From the NCBI GenBank assembly GCA_003518745.1, contig DOYB01000057.1:1-5364 (forward strand): a DNA stretch of 5,364 bases. The letters run 5' to 3'. The notes beneath the pieces are model-generated. The model did not search any database, was not told the DNA's origin, and worked only from the letters and a program-made list of their open reading frames with translations. This DNA is from Selenomonas sp. Its GTDB lineage: Bacteria; Bacillota; Negativicutes; Selenomonadales; Selenomonadaceae. Both the position numbers and the translations under genes were made by a program. Below, piece after piece: positions 1 through 4,867 of the stretch. Each line of letters starts with the position of its first letter. Positions within the stretch are counted from its first letter, which is position 1.

Positions 1-528
1 AAACCGTGATTTGACCAGCGCCCCAAACTCAGACAGCAATATATTACATTCCTCGATAGCGTCATCTATTTGCCCTATTCTATCTGCGATTTCTATTTGT
101 TTCTCTTTTTCATACAAGGGAATCTGCAGCCCATCAAATACTCCTTTGGTTAAATGCTTCATAGTAGCGCCATGCGCATATTGCATTGACTTTGCAAGAA
201 CATATCCAACCGCATACTTAAAATAGCATTTATCTACATCCTCCTTATCAAATACCACTTTGAATATATGCTGATTAAGCCACGCATCTTCCCCGTCCCA
301 TTCATAAACGCCTATACTTGCCGACCATGAAATAAGTATATCCCCTTTTTGTACCAGATACTTATCTTGTACATTTCCCTCATAATGATTATATTCTTTT
401 CCGCTATCGGTCAGATTTTGAATACGGATAATTGGTTTTCCTTTTGCTGTCCAATCGCACGGCTTAAAAGCATAACCATTAACATATGTTGCTAAATCGC
501 CTAAATGTATTATTCTCTTCATAATCAT
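1..528 (-). CDS. hsdS: Type I restriction-modification specificity subunit HsdS, partial (3' end beyond left edge)
   Basis: HsdS chooses the DNA target for a type I restriction-modification enzyme and scaffolds two HsdM subunits. The frame stays open for 176 codons to the window edge, under half of the usual roughly 400 residues, so the gene is cut by the window rather than broken. Residues 5-140 form one target-recognition domain (starts KRIIHLGDLATYVNGYAF; contains KGDILISWSASIG, LNQHIFKVV and GATMKHLTKGVFDGLQIPL). Residues 143-176 are the first conserved helix (EKEKQIEIADRIGQIDD, ending LVKSRF), which normally separates the two recognition domains. Start: ATG at 528-526 lies 5 bases after AGGAG (538-534) and overlaps the hsdM stop as ATGA. 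A second in-frame ATG at 522-520 lies 11 bases away and is less likely. The coupling suggests coordinated synthesis with HsdM. The DNA is visibly more AT-rich than the pur genes. Family assignment is firm; the target site cannot be read from sequence. Confidence 0.93.
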   Translation of the reverse strand, partial: MIMKRIIHLGDLATYVNGYAFKPCDWTAKGKPIIRIQNLTDSGKEYNHYEGNVQDKYLVQKGDILISWSASIGVYEWDGEDAWLNQHIFKVVFDKEDVDKCYFKYAVGYVLAKSMQYAHGATMKHLTKGVFDGLQIPLYEKEKQIEIADRIGQIDDAIEECNILLSEFGALVKSRF

Positions 529-2009
529 AGCTGCTCCTGAATATTATCAATTAAATTTCCTAACTTTGCATAGTGTGTTTTTATATTCGATAATATTTCC
601 TGTGTCGGAGCATATTCTACAGGCTTGTAGTCTAATTCCTTATACTTGTTAATAGTTAAATCATAATCTTTTTCTCGTATTTCCTCTACCGGTACAAAAA
701 AACTCTTATCCTTCCGTGTCCTGTTTCCTTCCTGCTCTAAATTCTTCCATCGTGCCAGAACATCAGGAATATCATTTTTCTCTACTTCGGTTCTTTTTAC
801 ATCCAGCGAATACCCATCCGCTTCCATATTATAAAACCACACCTTATCCGTGCCGCCATGCCCTGTTTTGGTAAACACAAGTATAGCCGTAGCAACGCCG
901 GAATAGGGTTGGAATATTCCGCTTGGCAGGGAGATAACCGCATCCAGTCTGTTCTCGTCAATGATAGTCTTGCGAATCTGCAGGAAATCCTTGTTCGTGC
1001 TGAATGTCACTCCGGCAGGCACAATCACCACTGCCCTGCCGCCAATTGCCAAACTCCGCAAAAACCAGGCAAGGAAAAGCAGCTCCGTATGCTTTGACTT
1101 GGTGATTTTCAGAAGTTCCGGATTGACCTGGGCGTTGTCCAGAGTTCCCTTGAAGGGAGGATTTGCCAGCACCAAGGTATATTTTTCCTTGTCTTCATCC
1201 GTATCTTCCTTATCGCCATCCTTACTCACGGCCAGACTGTTCTTGTAAGTAATATCGGCGCTGCCCAGCCCGTGAAGCATCATATTCATGGCACCGATGC
1301 GCAGCATGGTGGTGTCATTGTCAAATCCATGGAACATTTCGTGCCTGAAATGATGCAGGAATTTCTCATCGGTAAAGGCATCTTTGTATTGATCGTGCAT
1401 GTAATCCGCTGCAGCCACCAGAAACCCCGCACTGCCCATGGCTCCATCCACTATGACATCGGTTGTTTGAGGAGCTGCCATGGCTACCATCATCTTGATG
1501 ATCTGCCTTGGTGTGCGAAACTGGCCATTGACCTTGGAAGTGCCCATTTTGGAGAGCATGTATTCGTAGAGGTCGCCTTTGCTGTCTTCATCATTTAGTT
1601 CCAGCTCATTTATCCCCTGCATGATTTTTTCCAATGCCAGAGCTGTCGGTATCTTGAAAACCGCATCCTTCATATAGCGGGCATAGGCTGAATCATCATC
1701 ATCATTTAGGGCGATAAGCCAAGCCATCACCTTATCCCGGACTAATTTGAAGCGTTCCTCCGTGTCGCTCATCGCTATAAGATTATGCCAGCGGTAATCC
1801 TGTTCAGCTTCCGTGACAAACAGTTTTGGCACATACGTCTCTCTGGCAAAACGGGCTCTTTTTTCACGCTTTGTCTCCATATCATCAAGCTGGCGGAGGA
1901 AAACCAGATAGTTGAACTGCTCCATGACATCGGAGGGAATGGCTATGCCATTGCTATGGAAATCCAGCCAAATCTTATCAACCTTGCTTCTCTGTTCTAT
2001 CGTAATCAT
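525..2009 (-). CDS. hsdM: Type I restriction-modification DNA methyltransferase subunit HsdM
   Basis: This is the adenine-N6 methyltransferase subunit of a type I system. It works in the cytoplasm as HsdM2-HsdS to methylate host DNA, and adds HsdR to cleave foreign DNA. The protein is 494 residues, normal for the family. The N-terminal helical domain covers about residues 1-140. The family signature GQFRTPRQII (162-171) leads into the SAM-binding motif I, here DGAMGSAGFL (188-197), and the catalytic motif IV NPPF (283-286). The C-terminal tail carries DYDLTINKY (448-456), typical of HsdM. Motif I is unusual: the second position is G instead of the common P (usual form like DPACGTGGFL). Start: ATG at 2009-2007 follows AGGAG (2020-2016) by 6 bases. 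The stop TGA overlaps the hsdS start. A good promoter lies about 150 bases upstream within an hsdS remnant. hsdR is not in the window. Confidence 0.97.
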   Translation of the reverse strand: MITIEQRSKVDKIWLDFHSNGIAIPSDVMEQFNYLVFLRQLDDMETKREKRARFARETYVPKLFVTEAEQDYRWHNLIAMSDTEERFKLVRDKVMAWLIALNDDDDSAYARYMKDAVFKIPTALALEKIMQGINELELNDEDSKGDLYEYMLSKMGTSKVNGQFRTPRQIIKMMVAMAAPQTTDVIVDGAMGSAGFLVAAADYMHDQYKDAFTDEKFLHHFRHEMFHGFDNDTTMLRIGAMNMMLHGLGSADITYKNSLAVSKDGDKEDTDEDKEKYTLVLANPPFKGTLDNAQVNPELLKITKSKHTELLFLAWFLRSLAIGGRAVVIVPAGVTFSTNKDFLQIRKTIIDENRLDAVISLPSGIFQPYSGVATAILVFTKTGHGGTDKVWFYNMEADGYSLDVKRTEVEKNDIPDVLARWKNLEQEGNRTRKDKSFFVPVEEIREKDYDLTINKYKELDYKPVEYAPTQEILSNIKTHYAKLGNLIDNIQEQL

Positions 2010-2025
2010 GTCCTACTCCTTTTCC

Positions 2026-2235
2026 TCAACCGTTCATCAGTGCGTTTATCTTCTCAATGACTGTTTTCTCCCTTGCCTTCAGATTTTTCAATTCCTGTGC
2101 AAGCTTTTGGTATGCAGTGACCATTTCCTGCTGCTTATCCATGGGGATTACCGGGATTTCGATACTTTCATTATAATTGTCATAATCGCCTTTATCAAAT
2201 GTTTTGCACAACATCTGACATTTTGTTGTATGCAA
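2026..2235 (-). pseudogene. Remnant of the 3' end of another hsdS, upstream of hsdM
   Basis: The reading frame ends in a stretch typical of an HsdS C-terminus: a hydrophobic-proline turn and QQ motif (SIEIPVIPMDKQQEMV), then a charged helix (YQKLAQELKNLKAREKTVIEKINALMNG), about 50 recognisable residues. The rest of an HsdS is missing. An in-frame TAA lies at 2241-2239, and upstream DNA in all minus frames shows nothing HsdS-like. The only possible starts (TTG at 2235, ATG at 2214, ATG at 2142) have no Shine-Dalgarno sequence. The stop is 16 bases before hsdM. I infer a leftover from loss or recombination of an upstream specificity gene. A small translated protein contributing a dimerisation helix is possible but unsupported. 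The hsdM promoter lies inside it. Confidence 0.62.
2170..2198 (-). promoter_or_regulatory. Sigma-A-type promoter for hsdM-hsdS
   Basis: On the minus strand TTGATA (2198-2193) is followed after exactly 17 bases by TATAAT (2175-2170). That is 5 of 6 and 6 of 6 matches to the vegetative consensus at ideal spacing. Transcription would start near 2163 and give hsdM a leader of about 150 bases running through the end of the hsdS remnant. The site lies inside the remnant's former coding sequence, which argues that the remnant is no longer a functional gene. The inverted repeat beginning at 2202 lies directly upstream and could hold a regulator. Confidence 0.55.
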
Positions 2236-2237
2236 AA
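2202..2237. repeat. 36-base inverted repeat between the hsd promoter and the purE-side RNA
   Basis: TTTTGCA (2202-2208) pairs with TGCAAAA (2231-2237), and the adjoining CAACA (2209-2213) pairs with TGTTG (2224-2228). Two bases are unpaired on the right arm and the loop is 10 bases. AAA/TTT can add three more pairs outside. There is no T-run after the stem on either strand, so it does not read as a standard intrinsic terminator. Its place just upstream of the hsd -35 box, and over the candidate -35 of the plus-strand RNA promoter, fits an operator. Alternatively it is a scar at the breakpoint of the hsdS remnant. Confidence 0.45.
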
Positions 2238-2245
2238 TTTATAAC
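2215..2245 (+). promoter_or_regulatory. Candidate promoter for the rod-shaped RNA upstream of purE
   Basis: CTGACA (2215-2220; 5 of 6 to TTGACA) and TATAAC (2240-2245; 5 of 6 to TATAAT) are separated by 19 bases, at the long end of the accepted range. Transcription would begin near 2252, close to where the best rod pairing starts. The -35 box sits in the loop of the inverted repeat at 2202-2237. The call rests on box matches alone. Confidence 0.35.
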
Positions 2246-2393
2246 GAGGCCGAAGATGTCCCTGCACTTCCGTAAGTAGGGGGAACATCACATAACAGGC
2301 GGTGAGTATATCTCCAGTCTCGTTGCGACACGAAGTTAGTCCCATTTGGAAACCGATAATTGGAAGTCATGGCATGATTGCAAATGTTATGGA
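2238..2393 (+). ncRNA. Candidate structured RNA upstream of purE, 6S-like or a regulatory leader
   Basis: This stretch has no convincing gene but strong pairing. In a rod fold, ACTTCC (2266-2271) pairs with GGAAGT (2362-2367). This extends outward through TG/CA, CC/GG and ATG/CAT (2256-2264 with 2368-2375, small bulges) and ATAAC/GTTAT (2241-2245 with 2386-2390). An internal loop contains GGG (2281-2283) opposite CCC (2341-2343), and an apical hairpin spans 2294-2324. In an exclusive alternative, 2242-2250 pairs with 2317-2325 (9 pairs) around a hairpin in which GATGT (2255-2259) pairs with ACATC (2285-2289). The rod-bubble-hairpin form is that of 6S RNA, which in cyanobacteria is known next to purK; placement beside purE fits. 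It could instead be the purE leader. I found no match to purine, ZTP or THF riboswitch cores that I know. Boundaries and even strand are approximate. Confidence 0.42.
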
Positions 2394-2406
2394 AGTATAG
2401 TATTAT
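2378..2406 (+). promoter_or_regulatory. Candidate purE operon promoter
   Basis: TTGCAA (2378-2383; 4 of 6) and TATTAT (2401-2406; 5 of 6) are 17 bases apart. Transcription would start near 2413 and leave a leader of about 20 bases holding only the ribosome-binding site AAGGGAG (2422-2428). The promoter overlaps the 3' side of the rod-shaped RNA. If the RNA reads through, purE may instead be expressed from the upstream promoter at 2215-2245. No convincing inverted pair of PurR boxes was seen. Confidence 0.4.
2381..2399 (+). repeat. 19-base direct repeat, copy 1 (upstream of purE)
   Basis: The sequence CAAATGTTATGGAAGTATA matches copy 2 at 3079-3097 at 17 of 19 positions (T/C and A/G differences). 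Here it lies in the spacer of the candidate purE promoter. It is followed by ATG at 2405-2407 and an immediate TAA, so it resembles a translation start region leading nowhere. Confidence 0.55.
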
Positions 2407-2433
2407 GTAACGAGTGAAGGGAAGGGAGATGCA

Positions 2434-2922
2434 ATGATGAAGGCAGCTATTCTCATGGGAAGTGACTCCGACTGGCCGATTCTTAAACCGGCAGCGGAGC
2501 TATTGAAGGATTTCGGCATTGAAACTGAAGTAGCGGTGGCTTCCGCGCACCGAACCCCCGCCAAGGTGAGGGAATTTGTTTTGTCGGCGCCGGAAAAGGG
2601 AATCGGCGTCTTTATCGTGGCTGCCGGAGCGGCGGCTCATCTGGCAGGCGTGGTAGCAAGCTATACGACGCTGCCCGTAATCGGCATCCCCATAAATGCC
2701 ACTCCGCTCAACGGCATGGACGCGCTTCTCAGCACAGTCCAGATGCCATCGGGAGTTCCTGTGGCAACTATGGCGGTAAACGGCGCAAAGAACGCGGCAA
2801 TATTCGCCGCCGAGATTTTTGCCGTTTCTGATTCGTCCCTTCGTGAAAAGCTCGCGGCCTACCGTGAGAAAATGGTGCAGGACGTGGAAAAGAAAGCAGC
2901 CCGCGTCGCATCTCAATTGTAA
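2434..2922 (+). CDS. purE: N5-carboxyaminoimidazole ribonucleotide mutase PurE (class I type)
   Basis: PurE converts N5-CAIR to 4-carboxyaminoimidazole ribonucleotide (CAIR) in purine synthesis; it is a cytoplasmic homo-octamer in studied members. The 162 residues match the family length. The phosphate-binding GSDSDW (9-14), catalytic SAHRTP (37-42, His39), the AGAAAHLAG loop (64-72) and QMPSGVPVAT (103-112) are all present. SAHRTP marks the class I, PurK-dependent type rather than the treponemal CO2-using class II. The loop has A where many PurE proteins have P (AAHLPG); I take this as subgroup variation. Two adjacent ATGs are possible: AAGGGAG (2422-2428) is 5 bases from 2434 and 8 from 2437, and the second gives the more usual MKAAI start. 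No purK lies in the window, so N5-CAIR must come from a gene elsewhere or the enzyme relies on high CO2. The stop codon touches the palindromic element at 2923. Confidence 0.97.
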   Translation: MMKAAILMGSDSDWPILKPAAELLKDFGIETEVAVASAHRTPAKVREFVLSAPEKGIGVFIVAAGAAAHLAGVVASYTTLPVIGIPINATPLNGMDALLSTVQMPSGVPVATMAVNGAKNAAIFAAEIFAVSDSSLREKLAAYREKMVQDVEKKAARVASQL

Positions 2923-3078
2923 GGAACTGGCAATAAATAAATTTTAAGATAGGACGCAGGATAACTATCCATAGGCTAGGCGGAGGAAGGAGGCATAGCG
3001 GTGCTATGTCGACTAACGACAACGACGCATATGGGTATTTAGGCGAGTCAAAGCTAAAAGTTATTTATGAACAGTTCC
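2923..3078. repeat. 156-base imperfect palindromic element between purE and purC (MITE-like or structured RNA)
   Basis: The ends are inverted repeats. GGAACTG (2923-2929) pairs with CAGTTCC (3072-3078), ATAAATAA (2933-2940) with TTATTTAT (3061-3068), and TTTTA (2942-2946) with TAAAA (3055-3059), giving 20 of 24 positions. Pairing resumes in the middle: 2962-2973 with 3030-3041, 11 of 12 including one G-T. It ends in an 8-pair hairpin, GGCATAGC (2992-2999) and GCTATGTC (3003-3010) with a GGT loop. There is no T-run after it, so it is not an ordinary terminator, and no credible gene lies inside. Terminal inverted repeats and size suggest a non-autonomous transposon relic. A target duplication is not clear: CAATTGTAA before and CAAATGCTA after agree at only 6 of 9. 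A folded RNA that tunes purE versus purC expression is the alternative. Confidence 0.6.
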
Positions 3079-3097
3079 CAAATGCTATGGAGGTATA
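3079..3097 (+). repeat. 19-base direct repeat, copy 2 (purC ribosome-binding region)
   Basis: CAAATGCTATGGAGGTATA begins at the base after the palindromic element and contains the purC Shine-Dalgarno GGAGG (3089-3093). It matches copy 1 at 2381-2399 at 17 of 19 positions. Confidence 0.55.
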
Positions 3098-3814
3098 ATG
3101 ATGGAAAAAAAGGCGCTTTATGAGGGAAAGGCAAAGATTATGTATGCCACGGAAAACCCTGATGAATTGCTGGTATACTACAAAGATGACGCAACTGCCG
3201 GAAACGGTGCGAAAAAGGGCACTATTTCCGACAAGGGCATCATGAACAACAAGATGACCGCTTTCTTCTTTGACCTTCTGGCAAAGAACGGAATTGAACA
3301 CCACTATATCAGCATGCCCAGCGACCGCGAAATGCTGGTGAAGAAGCTGGATATCGTACCTCTGGAGGTCATAATCCGCAATGTGGCTGCTGGAAGCCTT
3401 GCCCAGCGCCTTGGACTTGAGGAAGGCGTAAAGATGAAGATGCCGGTCATCGAGTTCTGCTACAAGAACGATGATCTGGGAGATCCCATGGTGAACCGCT
3501 ATCATATCCTGGCAATGGAGCTGGCAACAGCTTCCGAATTGGACGAGATTGAGAAGGTATCCTTGAAGATTAACGATATCCTTGTCAAATTCCTCAAGGA
3601 GAAGAAGGTAGACCTCATTGACTTCAAGCTCGAGTTTGGCCGCGACAAGAATGGAAAGATAATTCTTGCCGACGAAATTTCCCCTGACAACTGCCGTTTC
3701 TGGGACAGCGATACTCACGAAAAGCTGGACAAGGATCGGTTCCGCAGGGATCTCGGCAATGTTGAGGACGCATATAAGGAAATGTTGAAACGCCTTACAG
3801 GGGAAGAAAGATAA
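3098..3814 (+). CDS. purC: Phosphoribosylaminoimidazole-succinocarboxamide synthase (SAICAR synthetase) PurC
   Basis: PurC joins aspartate to CAIR with ATP to give SAICAR, the step after PurE. The protein has 238 residues, standard for the single-domain bacterial form. The ATP-grasp-like fold is marked by LYEGKAK (7-13), PLEVIIRN (88-95) followed by AAGSLAQRLG (97-106), IDFKLEFGR (174-182) and DEISPD (192-197, the SAICAR synthetase signature with metal-binding acids). Two consecutive ATGs occur: GGAGG (3089-3093) is 4 bases from 3098 and 7 from 3101. The second, giving MEKKALYEGK, has better spacing. purC is 175 bases from purE, and nearly all of that gap is the palindromic element. Only 3 bases separate it from purM, so it is co-transcribed with the following genes. 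No missing key residue was noticed. Confidence 0.97.
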   Translation: MMEKKALYEGKAKIMYATENPDELLVYYKDDATAGNGAKKGTISDKGIMNNKMTAFFFDLLAKNGIEHHYISMPSDREMLVKKLDIVPLEVIIRNVAAGSLAQRLGLEEGVKMKMPVIEFCYKNDDLGDPMVNRYHILAMELATASELDEIEKVSLKINDILVKFLKEKKVDLIDFKLEFGRDKNGKIILADEISPDNCRFWDSDTHEKLDKDRFRRDLGNVEDAYKEMLKRLTGEER

Positions 3815-3817
3815 GCT

Positions 3818-4867
3818 ATGAATGAAAAACTTACCTACAGAGATGCAGGTGTGGATATTGACGCAGGCAATGAATCAGTAAAGCTCATAAAGGACCACGT
3901 CCGCGCCACCTATCGCCCGGAAGTACTTGGCGATTTAGGCGGCTTTGGTGGGTTGTTTGCGCTCAACAATAAATACAAGGAGCCGGTACTGGTATCGGGA
4001 ACGGACGGCGTAGGCACGAAGCTGAAGCTGGCCTTCCTGCTGAACAAGCATGATACCATCGGACAGGATGCGGTGGCCATGTGCGTAAATGATATCCTCG
4101 TACAGGGTGCGGAGCCGCTGTTTTTCCTTGATTATCTGGCGGTTGGAAAGCTGGATCCCGAGCAGGTGGCAGACGTTGTGAAAGGCGTCGCCAATGCCTG
4201 CAAGGAATCGGGCTGTGCCCTTATCGGAGGCGAGACCGCAGAAATGTCCGGCTTTTATCCCGAGGGAGAATACGACATTGCGGGTTTTGCCGTAGGAGCT
4301 GTTGAGAAATCAAAGCTCATAACCAGCCGGCTTGTAAAAGAGGGCGACGTGCTGATAGGACTCCCCTCAAGCGGCGTTCACTCTAACGGCTATTCCCTTG
4401 TCAGGAAAATCGTATTCGAGAAGAAGGCCATGAAGGGTAATGAGTATATCGAAGCCCTTGGAAAGACCATCGGTGAAGAGCTTCTGACTCCCACCCGGCT
4501 CTACCCCAAGGTCTGTCTGCCCCTTATTGAGAAATTTAATATCCATGGCATGGTACATATAACCGGCGGCGGCTTCTACGAAAACATCCCGCGGGCACTG
4601 CCAGATGATATGGCCGTTGAAGTGGATGGAGCCGCATGGAAGATGCCTCAGATTTTCCGCTTGCTGCAGGAATGGGGCAATGTGGATTGGCACGAAATGT
4701 ACAGGACCTTCAACATGGGCATCGGTATGGTGCTGATCGTTGACAAGGCTGAAGCGGATGCTGTTCAAAAACATCTTGCAGAGGCAGGAGAGACCTGCCA
4801 TATAATCGGAAAGGTTACTCGGGGCAGTCACGATGTGACCATTAAGGGTGGCGTGTTCAATGGCTAA
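3818..4867 (+). CDS. purM: Phosphoribosylformylglycinamidine cyclo-ligase (AIR synthetase) PurM
   Basis: PurM closes the imidazole ring, turning FGAM into AIR with ATP; AIR then feeds the PurK/PurE branch. The 349 residues match the family. Motifs in order are the glycine-rich GGFGG (41-45), DGVGTK (63-68), NDILVQGAEP (91-100), GGETAEMSGFY (137-147), SSGVHSNGYSL (184-194), HITGGGF (247-253) and FNMGIGM (298-304), covering both the N-terminal dimer and ATP-binding parts of the PurM/HypE fold. The position in AEMSGFY is often P; a serine there is a minor change. The start is 3 bases after the purC stop; its ribosome-binding sequence (GGGGAAGAAAG, 3800-3810) lies inside the end of purC and is weak, suggesting translational coupling. 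The gene overlaps purN by 8 bases. purF, which often precedes purM in Firmicutes clusters, is absent here. Confidence 0.97.
   Translation: MNEKLTYRDAGVDIDAGNESVKLIKDHVRATYRPEVLGDLGGFGGLFALNNKYKEPVLVSGTDGVGTKLKLAFLLNKHDTIGQDAVAMCVNDILVQGAEPLFFLDYLAVGKLDPEQVADVVKGVANACKESGCALIGGETAEMSGFYPEGEYDIAGFAVGAVEKSKLITSRLVKEGDVLIGLPSSGVHSNGYSLVRKIVFEKKAMKGNEYIEALGKTIGEELLTPTRLYPKVCLPLIEKFNIHGMVHITGGGFYENIPRALPDDMAVEVDGAAWKMPQIFRLLQEWGNVDWHEMYRTFNMGIGMVLIVDKAEADAVQKHLAEAGETCHIIGKVTRGSHDVTIKGGVFNG

Noticed and set aside
2251..2334. Two CGAA cores (2251-2254 and 2331-2334) as Firmicutes PurR boxes
   Set aside because: They point the same way and are about 80 bases apart, whereas known PurBox pairs are inverted and about 16-17 bases apart; flanks fit poorly.
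2239..2370. Minus-strand frame of 43 codons from ATG at 2370 to TAA at 2239, and an overlapping 65-codon frame from 2345
   Set aside because: No Shine-Dalgarno sequence and no family I recognise. Both lie antisense to the strongly paired RNA segment, which explains the openness better. The 43-codon frame is in phase with the hsdS remnant but separated from it by TAA and does not look like HsdS.
2238..2433. Purine, ZTP (pfl), THF or ykkC-type riboswitch before purE
   Set aside because: I could not find the conserved core sequences of these classes on the plus strand. A model search would decide.
2992..3010. Intrinsic terminator at the GGCATAGC/GCTATGTC hairpin between purE and purC
   Set aside because: The stem is followed by mixed sequence with no T-run, and the genes downstream continue the same pathway.
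2500..3022. Long minus-strand frames opposite purE and the purE-purC gap
   Set aside because: They are shadows of purE in other frames with no domain features and no ribosome-binding site.
3065..3718. 217-codon minus-strand frame opposite purC
   Set aside because: The plus strand encodes PurC with all family motifs; the antisense frame has no recognisable features and is a by-product of purC codon use.
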